A stretch of DNA of 64,000 nt from Oceanospirillum sp048265165 (GTDB lineage: Bacteria > Pseudomonadota > Gammaproteobacteria > Pseudomonadales > Halomonadaceae). Below the pieces are notes generated by a model. The model saw nothing but the letters and a program-made list of their open reading frames with translations. It made no database searches and had not been told where the DNA came from. The position numbers and the translations under genes are program-made. Shown in pieces: positions 50,581 to 60,032 of this stretch. The DNA lies in assembly GCF_048265165.1 (NCBI RefSeq), contig NZ_JBLXCD010000003.1:124001-188000 (forward strand), read 5' to 3'. Numbering within the stretch: position 1 is the stretch's first letter; every line of letters starts with the position of its first letter.

Positions 50581-51975
50581 TCAGAACAGACGGTTTAGGC
50601 CATTCAGTGCCGCTACCCGGTAGGCTTCCGCCATGGTTGGGTAGTTGAAGGTATTATTGACAAAATATTTGATCGTATTGCCTTCACCTTCCTGGTTCAT
50701 GATCGCCTGACCAATATGCACAATCTCAGATGCCTGGTCACCGAAGCAGTGGATACCCAGCAACTCCAGAGTTTCCCGGTGGAAGAGTATCTTCAACATA
50801 CCTGCAGTTTCACTGGTAATCTGAGCGCGAGCCGTATCCTTAAAGAAGGCCTGACCCACTTCATAGGGGATTTTAGCTTCGGTCAGTTCACGTTCACTCT
50901 GGCCAACAGAGCTGATCTCAGGAATCGTATAAATTCCGGTTGGAACTTCATTCACAAAGCGGAATTCGTCATCATCCAGAATATCTGCCGCCGCCGAACG
51001 CCCCTGGTCATATGCGGCACTTGCCAGACTCGGCCAGCCGATCACATCACCCACAGCGTAAACATGCTCAACGCTGGTACGGTAGTGCTGATCAACTTCT
51101 AACTGACCCCGTCCATTCGCTTCAAGACCCACAAGCTCAAGACCAATATCATCGGTATTACCGGAACGGCCATTGCACCATAGGAAGGCGTCTGCCCGTA
51201 GTTTCTTACCAGACTTCAGTTCCATCGTGACGCCCTGCTCATCGGCAGTGACTTTCTCATACTCTTCGTTGTGGCGGATCAGAACACCTGTGTTACGCAG
51301 ATGGTAACTCAGAGCATCAGAGATCTCGTCATCCAGGAAGGAAAGCAGACGATCACGGTTGTCGATAAGATCTACTTTTACGCCCAAACCACTAAAGATA
51401 GACGCATATTCACAGCCGATAACACCCGCTCCATAGATGATCAGACGACGCGGTGTGTGCCCCAACGTCAGAACCGTATCACTGCAATAGATACGAGGAT
51501 GGCGGAAATTAATATCTGCCGGACGGTAAGGGCGCGAACCGGTAGCGATAACGATCTTCTGAGCGCGTAGCTCTTCGGTGCCATTATGCGGGTCACGTAC
51601 CATTACGGTGTGGGAATCCAGAAAACGGGCCTTGCCGAAATAGACATCAATCCGGTTACGGGCATAAAAGTTTGTCCGCAGCTGAACCTGACGCTCAATC
51701 ACACGCTGAGAGCGCTCCAGAACCTTTGGGAAAGAGAACCAGCGAGGCTCACCAATATCGCGAAACATGCGGTTGGTATTAAACTGGATAATCTGCTTCA
51801 CCGCATGACGCAGCGCCTTGGAGGGAATAGTTCCTTTGTGAGTGCAATTACCACCTACAGAGCTTTGCATTTCAACCACAGCCACACGCTTACCGTGTTT
51901 TGCTGCGTTCATTGCTGCGCCTTCACCTGCAGGGCCTGTACCTATCACTACTACGTCGTAATTATATACCGCCAT
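50581..51975 (-). CDS. sthA: Soluble pyridine nucleotide transhydrogenase
   Basis: A 464-residue flavoprotein that moves hydride between NADPH and NAD+. FAD motif VVVIGTGPAGEGAA near the N-terminus, GNCTHKGTIPSKALRHAVK (one Cys in place of the redox pair of lipoamide dehydrogenase), NAD site IYGAGVIGCEYASIF, YAVGDVIGWPSLASAAYDQGR and the C-terminal NYPTMAEAYRVAALNGLNRLF. The ATG at 51975 gives the usual 464 residues; a 15-codon upstream extension is excluded by homology. Balances NADPH with the NADH used by the Nqr pump. Confidence 0.96.
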   Translation of the reverse strand: MAVYNYDVVVIGTGPAGEGAAMNAAKHGKRVAVVEMQSSVGGNCTHKGTIPSKALRHAVKQIIQFNTNRMFRDIGEPRWFSFPKVLERSQRVIERQVQLRTNFYARNRIDVYFGKARFLDSHTVMVRDPHNGTEELRAQKIVIATGSRPYRPADINFRHPRIYCSDTVLTLGHTPRRLIIYGAGVIGCEYASIFSGLGVKVDLIDNRDRLLSFLDDEISDALSYHLRNTGVLIRHNEEYEKVTADEQGVTMELKSGKKLRADAFLWCNGRSGNTDDIGLELVGLEANGRGQLEVDQHYRTSVEHVYAVGDVIGWPSLASAAYDQGRSAAADILDDDEFRFVNEVPTGIYTIPEISSVGQSERELTEAKIPYEVGQAFFKDTARAQITSETAGMLKILFHRETLELLGIHCFGDQASEIVHIGQAIMNQEGEGNTIKYFVNNTFNYPTMAEAYRVAALNGLNRLF

Positions 51976-52252
51976 TGTCGCCGAATAACTCCCTAACCGT
52001 CGTGTTAGATCTGGCTGCACCTGAGCCTTCTGATTTTGAGCCTAAACAGGCCCGAACACCCTAATGTGGACTCATGAGTCACAGCCAGCAATTATGCTTT
52101 CGCCTCGTATCTGCAAAAACAAACGTCATTATTATTTATAACATCACACCTAACGCTAAACCTTAACGCTGTACAAACAATTGCATAGCCACTGCTTTCT
52201 TATCAGGAAAAATGCCCATCATCTGCAGAAACTGTCATTGCCGACTGTAATG

Positions 52253-52507
52253 TTATTTATTTTTACCTGCACTTTGTGTTGCATCATATGAAAGATCTGC
52301 GCGCTGAGAGGCCTTGCCTGCTTTTTTCTCTTGCTCAGTTTCACAGATATCTTTGTTACCACCACAGATATCACAATCAGCAACCATGCCGATAGCACTC
52401 ATACCACCACAGGAGCCTGTAATAGGTTTGCGACCAAACAGAACGCCTACAGCCATACCTGTCATAAGTAACGCGATAACAACAAACGCCAGAATCATTG
52501 TAGTCAT
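52253..52507 (-). CDS. nqrM: Na+-NQR maturation protein NqrM
   Basis: An 84-residue DUF539 protein. One membrane helix (about 4-24, LAFVVIALLMTGMAVGVLFG), then GRKPITGSCGG and ADCDICGG with Cys33, Cys45, Cys48 and Cys55. NqrM delivers iron to the Cys site in the NqrD/NqrE pair. Follows apbE by 78 bases at the end of the nqr operon, the standard place. Confidence 0.95.
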   Translation of the reverse strand: MTTMILAFVVIALLMTGMAVGVLFGRKPITGSCGGMSAIGMVADCDICGGNKDICETEQEKKAGKASQRADLSYDATQSAGKNK

Positions 52508-52585
52508 TTAAGAGTACCTCAGATTATTCATTAAAACTCGTTGTAACGATAAATTTATAACGATAAAAAAGACGGAAAATACGAC

Positions 52586-53722
52586 TCAGTACTTCTGATT
52601 CGTCAAAGCGGTAAATTGTTCCGTCCGGATCACATCAAAGCCTTCTTCTTCAGCCTTGACCAACATATAAACAGCAAGCTTGTGCTGACGGGCAAATTCA
52701 AGCCCTTTTTCAGGCCCCATAACCATCAATGTAGTCGCAAGGGCATCCGCCGTTGCACAGGAAGCATGTAAAACAGTTACTGAAGCCAGTTTGTGCGTAA
52801 TAGGCCTGCCCGTCAGAGGGTTAATCGTATGAGAATAACGCTGACCATCTGCTTCAAAATAATTCCGGTATCCGCCAGAGGTTGCCACAGCGACATCCGT
52901 CACAGCCAGAACCTGCTGTGCTACCTGCCCCTGAGTGTTAGGCTTCTCGATTGCTATCCGCCAGGAAGAACCATCCGGCTTACGCCCTTTAAGCTGGAGT
53001 TCGCCACCCACTTCAACCAGGTAATTTTGATAACCCTGCTTCTGTAAATAACGGGCAACCTGATCAACAGCGTAACCTTTTGCAATGGCTGAAAGGTCCA
53101 GGTAGATCGCTTTATTTTTTCGAATAGCCGGAGTCTTTCCTTCAAGACCTTTCACCTGAACCGAGTGATGGCCTACCCGTTCAAAAGCAAGTGCCAGCTC
53201 AGCTTCACTGGGCACCTGATCAGGTTTAAGGTCCGGGCCAAAACCCCAAAGGTTAACCAAAGGCCCTATAGTAGGGTCAAATGCCCCACCGCTTTCTTCT
53301 GCAATCAGCAGTGCTTCGTTAACAACGGCAGCGGTATCCCCCGAAACAGGAAACCACTCTCCAGTATCCATCTGATTAAACCGGGACAGTTCAGAAGACG
53401 GTTTATAGGTCGACATTTTAAGATCAACATCGACAAGGGAATCTTTAATGCCCTGAGCCAGCGATTGTCGCCCGGCTTCATCAAGGCTGAGGCCTTCACT
53501 TTCGACCACAGAAACATGATATTGCGTGCCCATAATCGGGCCGGAAAATTTAATAACAACCGGATCACTATCACAACCAGCAAGAAGGGCCAGCCCTATT
53601 AAGGCCAGCCCTACTTTCAGAGCCTGCCCCGAACGGGACAGGCTGCCAGTGATCAGTTTTCCAATCTGCCGCCATCCTGCTCTGGTATAAACAGTAGGCG
53701 ACAACCTGAGATCACTGCACAT
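52586..53722 (-). CDS. apbE: FAD:protein FMN transferase
   Basis: A 378-residue lipoprotein: a 50-residue N-terminus with lipobox LALLAGC (Cys50), then the ApbE domain with DLSAIAKGYAVDQVARYLQ and QGYQNYLVEVGGELQLKGR. The C-terminal TINPLTGRPITHKLASVTVL segment is also typical. It attaches FMN through phosphoester bonds to threonines of NqrB and NqrC. Its position 3 bases after nqrF shows it is part of the operon. The N-terminus is longer than usual by roughly 25 residues and may begin at a later codon. Confidence 0.94.
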   Translation of the reverse strand: MCSDLRLSPTVYTRAGWRQIGKLITGSLSRSGQALKVGLALIGLALLAGCDSDPVVIKFSGPIMGTQYHVSVVESEGLSLDEAGRQSLAQGIKDSLVDVDLKMSTYKPSSELSRFNQMDTGEWFPVSGDTAAVVNEALLIAEESGGAFDPTIGPLVNLWGFGPDLKPDQVPSEAELALAFERVGHHSVQVKGLEGKTPAIRKNKAIYLDLSAIAKGYAVDQVARYLQKQGYQNYLVEVGGELQLKGRKPDGSSWRIAIEKPNTQGQVAQQVLAVTDVAVATSGGYRNYFEADGQRYSHTINPLTGRPITHKLASVTVLHASCATADALATTLMVMGPEKGLEFARQHKLAVYMLVKAEEEGFDVIRTEQFTALTNQKY

Positions 53723-53725
53723 TAC

Positions 53726-54955
53726 TTAACCACCGAAGTCATCAAGCAGAATGTTCTCTGGCTCCACACCCAGATTCTCAAGCATCTGGATCACAGCTGA
53801 GTTCATCATTGGAGGTCCACACATGTAGTACTCACAATCTTCAGGCGCTTCGTGATCCTTCAGGTAGTTTTCATACAGTACGTTGTGGATAAAACCAGTC
53901 ATACCTGTCCAGTTGTCCTCAGGCAAAGGATCAGACAGTGCCAGATGCCAACTAAAGTTCTCGTTCTCTTCGGCCAGCTTGTCGAACTCTTCCACGTAGA
54001 AGGCTTCACGTACGGAACGCGCACCATACCAGAAAGAGATCTTACGCTTGGAATGAAGGCGCTTCAGCTGGTCAAAGATATGAGAACGCATTGGCGCCAT
54101 ACCCGCACCACCACCGATAAAGACCATCTCGTTGTCGGTATCTTTAGCGAAGAACTCACCAAATGGACCTGATACGGTAATCTTGTCACCCGGCTTCAGG
54201 CTAAAGACATAAGAGGACATCTGACCCGGTGGTACATCATCACGACCCGGAGGTGGAGATGCGATACGGATATTGAATTTAACAACGCCTTTCTCTTCCG
54301 GGTAGTTCGCCATGGAATATGCGCGGGTGATAGGCTCATCAACCTTAGACACATATTTCCAGATGTTAAACTTGTCCCAGTCCGGACGATATTCTTCTTC
54401 AATATCAAAGTCTTTGTAGTGAACCTCATGGGGAGGCACTTCCAGCTGAACATAACCGCCAGCACGGAAATCTACGTTTTCACCTTCCGGCAGACGCAAG
54501 GTCAGCTCTTTAATAAAGGTGGCTACGTTCGGGTTAGACTCTACAGTACATTCCCATTTTTTCACGCCAAATACATCGGCTTCCACTTCTACTTCCATGT
54601 CCTGCTTGACAGGAACCTGGCAGGATAAGCGCCAACCTTCTTTTTTCTCGCCCATTGTAAAGTGGGACTCTTCCGTAGGCAGGATAGAGCCGCCGCCGGA
54701 AGATACAATACATTTACACTGTGCACAGGAACCACCGCCACCACAAGCTGATGACAGGAAGATACCGTTCGAGGCCAATGTCTGTAGCAGTTTACCGCCA
54801 GCAGGGGTGGTAATTTTCTGCTCACCATTAATGGTTACCGTGACATCGCCACTGCTAACCAGCTTGCTGCGTGCTGCCAGAATCACCAGTACCAGAGATA
54901 CTACGATGATCGTGAACATGACCACGCCCAGCACAATAAGTTGTGAATCAACCAT
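53726..54955 (-). CDS. nqrF: Na+-NQR subunit F
   Basis: A 409-residue NADH-oxidising subunit. Membrane helix at about 5-27, a plant-type [2Fe-2S] domain with Cys71, Cys77, Cys80 and Cys112 (SACGGGGSCAQC and LSCQVP), then FAD domain RAYSMANYPEE and NADH-binding YMCGPPMMN. Entry point for electrons from NADH into the Na+ pump. Confidence 0.97.
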   Translation of the reverse strand: MVDSQLIVLGVVMFTIIVVSLVLVILAARSKLVSSGDVTVTINGEQKITTPAGGKLLQTLASNGIFLSSACGGGGSCAQCKCIVSSGGGSILPTEESHFTMGEKKEGWRLSCQVPVKQDMEVEVEADVFGVKKWECTVESNPNVATFIKELTLRLPEGENVDFRAGGYVQLEVPPHEVHYKDFDIEEEYRPDWDKFNIWKYVSKVDEPITRAYSMANYPEEKGVVKFNIRIASPPPGRDDVPPGQMSSYVFSLKPGDKITVSGPFGEFFAKDTDNEMVFIGGGAGMAPMRSHIFDQLKRLHSKRKISFWYGARSVREAFYVEEFDKLAEENENFSWHLALSDPLPEDNWTGMTGFIHNVLYENYLKDHEAPEDCEYYMCGPPMMNSAVIQMLENLGVEPENILLDDFGG

Positions 54956-54994
54956 GTTCTGAACCTTTTTGTTCTAAGTTTCCGCCAACTGTAA

Positions 54995-55615
54995 TTACAG
55001 CTGTACGCCTGAGAAGGACATAAAGCCCAGAGACATCAGACCTACAGTCACGAAAGTAATACCCAGGCCTTCAAGGCCTTTTGGCACATCACTGTACTTC
55101 AGTTTTTCACGGATACCTGCCAGCGCAACAATCGCCAGCGCCCAACCGATACCAGCACCCGCACCATATACCACGGACTCTCCGAAGTTGTAGTCACGCT
55201 CTGCCATAAACAAAGACGCACCCAAAATCGCACAGTTCACAGTAATCAACGGCAGGAAGACACCCAGCGCGTTATAAAGTGCAGGTACAAACTTATCGAG
55301 GAACATCTCAAGAATCTGAACCATCGCCGCAATAACACCGATGTAACTCAGATACCCCAGGAAGCTCAGATCAATAGATTCCGCACCTTCCATCCCAGTC
55401 CAGGTCAGCGCACCTTCGCGCAGCAGGTTGTTATAGATCAGGTTGTTTACCGGTACAGTAATGACCAAAACCACAACAACTGCGATCCCCAGACCCAATG
55501 CCGCTTCTACTTTCTTTGAAACGGCCAGGAAGGTACACATACCCAGGAAGAATGCCAGGGCCATGTTTTCTACAAACACTGCCTTAACCAAAAGGCTTAA
55601 GTAGTATTCAAACAT
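54995..55615 (-). CDS. nqrE: Na+-NQR subunit E
   Basis: A 206-residue membrane protein with about six helices. With NqrD it forms an inverted-topology pair holding an iron centre at the membrane mid-plane; the SGATW-type motifs are absent here as expected, while FFLGMCTFLAVS (with its Cys) and ITVNCAILGASLF carry the cysteines. Its ATG overlaps the nqrD stop by one base. Confidence 0.97.
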   Translation of the reverse strand: MFEYYLSLLVKAVFVENMALAFFLGMCTFLAVSKKVEAALGLGIAVVVVLVITVPVNNLIYNNLLREGALTWTGMEGAESIDLSFLGYLSYIGVIAAMVQILEMFLDKFVPALYNALGVFLPLITVNCAILGASLFMAERDYNFGESVVYGAGAGIGWALAIVALAGIREKLKYSDVPKGLEGLGITFVTVGLMSLGFMSFSGVQL

Positions 55616-56280
55616 TATACGGCCTCCTTAGCCTGAGTATTGGGAGCGATCTTAAACTCAGCCACTTCATTCTGGGAAGGCTGCCAGGTACGGATCAGCC
55701 AGATAAAGCCCGCAATAATAAAGAAAGCAGAAGGTGGCAGCAGCATCATGCCGTTAGGCAGATACCAACCTCCATCGTTAATCTTTTCAAGAATCTGGAT
55801 ACCGAACAGACTACCGGAACCAAACAGTTCACGAACAAAACCAACGAACAGCAGAACCACAGTGTAGCCCAGGCCGTTACCGATACCGTCGATGAAGCTC
55901 ATCACAGGACCATTTTTCATCGCGTATGCTTCAGCACGGCCCATTACGATACAGTTGGTAATAATCAGTCCCACAAATACTGACAGCTGCTTACTGGTTT
56001 CATAAGCATAAGCCTTCAGTACCTGGTCAACGACGATTACTAAAGATGCAATAATCGTCATCTGCACAATAATACGAATGCTGTTTGGGATCTGATTACG
56101 AATCATCGAGATAAACATACTCGAGAACGCGGTCACCAGAGATACAGCCGCACCCATCACCAGGGCAGTACCCAAGTTGGTCGTTACCGCCAGAGCGGAA
56201 CAAATACCCAGAATCTGTAGAGCAATTGGGTTATTAGCGAAAATAGGGCTTACCAGAACACCCTTTGGAGTATCAGCCAT
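55615..56280 (-). CDS. nqrD: Na+-NQR subunit D
   Basis: A 221-residue membrane protein with about six helices, paralogous to NqrE. Iron-site cysteines in LGICSALAVTTNLG and LIITNCIVMGRAEAYA. FIDGIGNGLGYTVVLLFVGF is a conserved central segment. Two bases after nqrC. Confidence 0.97.
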   Translation of the reverse strand: MADTPKGVLVSPIFANNPIALQILGICSALAVTTNLGTALVMGAAVSLVTAFSSMFISMIRNQIPNSIRIIVQMTIIASLVIVVDQVLKAYAYETSKQLSVFVGLIITNCIVMGRAEAYAMKNGPVMSFIDGIGNGLGYTVVLLFVGFVRELFGSGSLFGIQILEKINDGGWYLPNGMMLLPPSAFFIIAGFIWLIRTWQPSQNEVAEFKIAPNTQAKEAV

Positions 56281-56282
56281 CT

Positions 56283-57062
56283 TTATACTCCTTCCTTACG
56301 AATTTTGCTGAGGTAAGGACCAAAGCCCTCACTGCCGACCCAGTATTTAACCAGGTTACTTACACCACGACTGGTCAGAGTTGCACCGGACAGGCCGTCA
56401 ACTTTATGCTCAGCGTTTGGAGTACCTGCATCAACGGAACCTTTGATCACTTCGATCACTGGCGTCATGCTACTACCTTCAAACACTTTTTTACCTGGCC
56501 AGATCGCTTTCCATTTAGGATTATCAACTTCACCGCCCAGCCCCGGAGTTTCCGCGTGCTGGTAGAAGCCAAGACCGACAACCGTGTTAGCATCAGCCTC
56601 CAGAGCTAAAAAGCCATGTAGGGTTGACCACAGGCCGTAACCACGTACCGGCAGAATAATACGGTCAAGCTGACCGTTTTTCTCAACCAGGTATACCGTA
56701 GCAAACTGCTCACGGCGCTTGATGCTGGCAATATCTTCACTGTTGGATAGTGCTTTAGACATAGCAGGATCTTTAGCCGCTCTCAGCTGATCGTAAGTTT
56801 CAGCGTTAACTTCGTCCGTATACTCACCTGTATTCAGGTTTACCACACGAGGGGTAATCTGAGCATACAGCTCATCGACTGACTTACCTGGTTCTAACAG
56901 ACCGGCTGCAGCCAGAATATTAGATTTACGATCCAGGTCTTTATTTTCCTGCTGTTGTGCTTTGAAAATAACCGCTGCGCCGGAAACAATCACGGAGCAG
57001 ACGATACACAGCAGTAACGCTACGGTAAGCGTTTTCTTGATGGAATCGTTGCTACTAGACAT
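56283..57062 (-). CDS. nqrC: Na+-NQR subunit C
   Basis: A 259-residue subunit: one N-terminal helix (about 11-33) and a periplasmic domain carrying covalent FMN on the Thr of the SGAT motif (DGLSGATLT, Thr228). This Thr would be modified by the ApbE encoded at the end of the operon. Overlaps nqrB by 8 bases. Confidence 0.97.
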   Translation of the reverse strand: MSSSNDSIKKTLTVALLLCIVCSVIVSGAAVIFKAQQQENKDLDRKSNILAAAGLLEPGKSVDELYAQITPRVVNLNTGEYTDEVNAETYDQLRAAKDPAMSKALSNSEDIASIKRREQFATVYLVEKNGQLDRIILPVRGYGLWSTLHGFLALEADANTVVGLGFYQHAETPGLGGEVDNPKWKAIWPGKKVFEGSSMTPVIEVIKGSVDAGTPNAEHKVDGLSGATLTSRGVSNLVKYWVGSEGFGPYLSKIRKEGV

Positions 57063-58257
57063 TGCGCATCATTCTCCGTTTGATATTGGCCTGAACCACA
57101 AAGTGGTCGATAAACGGTGCAAACAGGTTCGCAAACAGAATCGCCAGCATGATCCCTTCAGGGAATGCTGGGTTGATCACCCGAATCATTACGGTCATAA
57201 CACCGATCAGAATACCGAACCAGAACTTGCCTGTATTCGTCATAGAGGCCGACACAGGGTCAGTCGCCATGAAGAACATACCAAAGGCCAGACCACCCAG
57301 CGTCAGATGCCAATACCAAGGCAGTGCAAACATAGGGTTTGTATCAGAACCGATAGCATTCAGAAGAGAACTCAGAGCAAACATACCGACAAACACACCC
57401 AGCACAATACGCCAGGATGCAATCTTGGTTGCCAACAGCACGGCACCACCGATCATGATTGCCAAAGTCGATGTTTCACCCATAGAGCCCGGCATAACAC
57501 CGGTGAAAGAATCCCACCAAGTCAGCGTCTCTGTCAGACCGGCCATGCCATCAGCAGCAGCAACACCCAGAGCCGTTGCTCCAGTATAGCCATCTACTGC
57601 AGTCCATACCGCGTCCCCGGAGATTTGAGCCGGATAAGCAAAGTAAAGAAAGGCACGACCTGCCAAAGCAGGGTTAAGGAAGTTCTTACCAGTACCACCA
57701 AAGATCTCTTTAGCAACAACCACACCGAAGGTAATACCCAGTGCAACCTGCCACAGAGGAATGGTTGCGGGCAGAGTCAGTGCAAACAGGATAGAGGTAA
57801 CGAAGAAACCTTCGTTCACTTCATGGCCACGCTTCATCGCGAACAGCACTTCCCAGAAACCACCGACAATAAAGGTCACGGCATAAACCGGCAGGAAGTA
57901 CATCGCACCGTGGATCATATTGTCCCACAGGCTTGCAGGGTCATAGCCAGCAAAAAGACTGATTAGACCACCACGCCAGCCTTCAGCCGCCATTAGGCCG
58001 GTTTCAGCCATCGCCATATTCGCGTGGTAACCCACATTCCACATACCGAAGAACATCGCAGGGAAGGTGCACATCCATACGGTGATCATCATACGTTTCA
58101 GGTCAACGCCGTCACGTACGTGAGCTGTGTGCTTAGTTGTAGAACCCGGAGAGTAAAAAATGGTATCAACTGCTTCGTACAGCGCATACCAGTTCTCGTA
58201 CTTACCACCTTTGTGGAAGTGAGGTTCCATATTATCAAGGATTTTACGCAGACCCAT
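57055..58257 (-). CDS. nqrB: Na+-NQR subunit B
   Basis: A 400-residue membrane subunit with about ten helices. FMN is attached to Thr228 in the DGYTGATALG motif. Riboflavin and the Na+ path are in this subunit in structures of homologues. FGGTGKNFLNPALAGRAFL is a conserved segment. Overlaps nqrA by one base. Confidence 0.97.
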   Translation of the reverse strand: MGLRKILDNMEPHFHKGGKYENWYALYEAVDTIFYSPGSTTKHTAHVRDGVDLKRMMITVWMCTFPAMFFGMWNVGYHANMAMAETGLMAAEGWRGGLISLFAGYDPASLWDNMIHGAMYFLPVYAVTFIVGGFWEVLFAMKRGHEVNEGFFVTSILFALTLPATIPLWQVALGITFGVVVAKEIFGGTGKNFLNPALAGRAFLYFAYPAQISGDAVWTAVDGYTGATALGVAAADGMAGLTETLTWWDSFTGVMPGSMGETSTLAIMIGGAVLLATKIASWRIVLGVFVGMFALSSLLNAIGSDTNPMFALPWYWHLTLGGLAFGMFFMATDPVSASMTNTGKFWFGILIGVMTVMIRVINPAFPEGIMLAILFANLFAPFIDHFVVQANIKRRMMRNV

Positions 58258-59609
58258 TATGCCCCCTCCTTCTCAATCGTGGTCAGATTGTTGCGCAGGA
58301 GAGGACCGTACTCGTACTTACCCGGGCAAACATAGGTGCACAGGGCAAGATCTTCTTCGTCCAGCTCAAGACAACCTAACTGCATTGCAGTTTCGATATC
58401 ACCAACGATCAGTGCACGCAGCAGCTGAGTCGGCAGGATATCCAGAGGCATAACGCGTTCGTAAGAACCTACAGGAACCATGGCACGTTCACTACCGTTT
58501 GTATTGGTAGATGGCGCATAGTTCTTCAGGCCAAACAGTTTGGAAACATAAATATTCAGCATGGAGTGCTTATTCGCGCCCGGCGACAACCAACCCATAA
58601 AGTCACGCTCAGTGCCTTCTTTCAGTACACTGACCTGTGTGTGGTAACGTCCAAGGAAAGAGTAAGGGCCTTTAGCGGTTGTTCCGCCAAACACAGAGCC
58701 AGAGATCAGGCGTACTGAATCACGGTCTGCGATGTCCGCACCACATACATCTTCCAGAGAGGCACCCAGACGGGTCTTAACCAAACGCGGGTTTTTAACT
58801 TCAGGGCCGCCCAGAGCGATGACACGGGAAACATTCAGCGTTCCTGTCAGAAACAGCTGACCAAAGGCTACGACATCCTGATAACCAATCGCCCAAACTG
58901 TTTTGCCAGAACTTACAGGATCTAAATGGTGGATATGGGTTCCAGCCAAACCTGCAGGGTGAGGGCCTGCAAACTCTTCAACCACAACCTGGCCGCTGTT
59001 TTGAGCCGGTACAGAAGCACCTGCCGCTTTACAGACAAAAACCTTACCATCAGTAAGGCGCGCCAAAACATCCAATCCAGCCTGGAAATCTGCTTCCTGT
59101 CCTTTAAGAACAGCCACAGGATCAGCCGCCAGAGGGTTAGTATCCATTGCCGTAACGAAAATGGAGTTTGGCGTGCTTTCCAAAGCAGGAACACGGCTAA
59201 ATGGACGAGTACGTAGCGCAGTCCACAGACCGGACTCAACCAGCTGCTCCTGAACCTTTGTACGCTCCACCGATGACAGTTCACTCTGACTATATTGAGC
59301 AAACTGAACACTTTCTTCCTGCTCGGCAACTTTGATGACCACAGACTGAAGAATACGACGCTCACCGCGGTTAACTGCTACAACCTCACCAGCAGCAGGA
59401 GCCGTATACTTCACGCCCGGGGTCTTTTTATCACTGAAGAGCTCTTGACCCAGCTTAACCTGATCGCCGACCTTCACCATCATTGTAGGCTTCATACCCA
59501 CATAGTCAGTGCCAATCACAGCGACCGTACGTGCCTGAGCAGCATCTTCGATGCTTTGCTTAGGTACGCCGGCTATAGGCAGATCAAGGCCACGTTTGAT
59601 TTTTATCAT
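58257..59609 (-). CDS. nqrA: Na+-NQR subunit A
   Basis: A 450-residue cytoplasmic subunit without membrane helices, first gene of the nqrABCDEF-apbE-nqrM operon. The N-terminus MIKIKRGLDLPIAGVP, then PTMMVKVGDQVKLGQ and FAGPHPAGLAGTHIHHLDPV are typical. The ATG has GGCGAG upstream. The 423-bp gap before it is expected to hold the operon promoter. Confidence 0.97.
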   Translation of the reverse strand: MIKIKRGLDLPIAGVPKQSIEDAAQARTVAVIGTDYVGMKPTMMVKVGDQVKLGQELFSDKKTPGVKYTAPAAGEVVAVNRGERRILQSVVIKVAEQEESVQFAQYSQSELSSVERTKVQEQLVESGLWTALRTRPFSRVPALESTPNSIFVTAMDTNPLAADPVAVLKGQEADFQAGLDVLARLTDGKVFVCKAAGASVPAQNSGQVVVEEFAGPHPAGLAGTHIHHLDPVSSGKTVWAIGYQDVVAFGQLFLTGTLNVSRVIALGGPEVKNPRLVKTRLGASLEDVCGADIADRDSVRLISGSVFGGTTAKGPYSFLGRYHTQVSVLKEGTERDFMGWLSPGANKHSMLNIYVSKLFGLKNYAPSTNTNGSERAMVPVGSYERVMPLDILPTQLLRALIVGDIETAMQLGCLELDEEDLALCTYVCPGKYEYGPLLRNNLTTIEKEGA

Positions 59610-60032
59610 ACGTCTCGCCCAATCACTTAGTTATTTTTTAAAGGTAAAGCTTAGATAACCTGAGGCAACATGCCCCGATATGCTGAGAAGCACCCTGCAT
59701 CAGGTCGATAATTCTTATGGCCAGCTTGGCTGTTTTCGTAATCACAGGTCTGCCCACCCGGATCACGCCCAAAATCGAACACATTATAAAGACCTGCCAG
59801 CCCCTTTACCACTCGACCTGCGACATTTTGCTACAACCTCAGCCCAACAAACGCATTAGCCTTAAGTTAATTTCGGTCATTTAGGGGGCAACGTCTGAAA
59901 ATATCCGCCAATTACCGGATAGATAACAGGAAAAATGTTTAATTTTCTTTTACTTAGATGCAAAAAAGCCCACTCATTGAGTGGGCTTTAATTATATCCG
60001 GATAAAAGACCGGATCAGCATTTATCAGCGGA
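59610..60032. other. Gap upstream of nqrA
   Basis: About 420 bases with no credible gene. It contains the gap terminator and the nqr promoter region. On the minus strand a TTGCCT hexamer with TACCTT 16 bases on, at about 59,640-59,670, is a weak candidate promoter. A CAGGTCT / AGACCTG inverted repeat lies at about 59,748-59,798. No known operator was identified. Confidence 0.4.
59962..59989 (-). terminator. Terminator downstream of the GAPDH gene
   Basis: AAAGCCCACTC (59965-59975), ATT loop, GAGTGGGCTTT (59979-59989), perfect 11-base arms; a T6 tract ends it on the minus strand. Confidence 0.88.
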
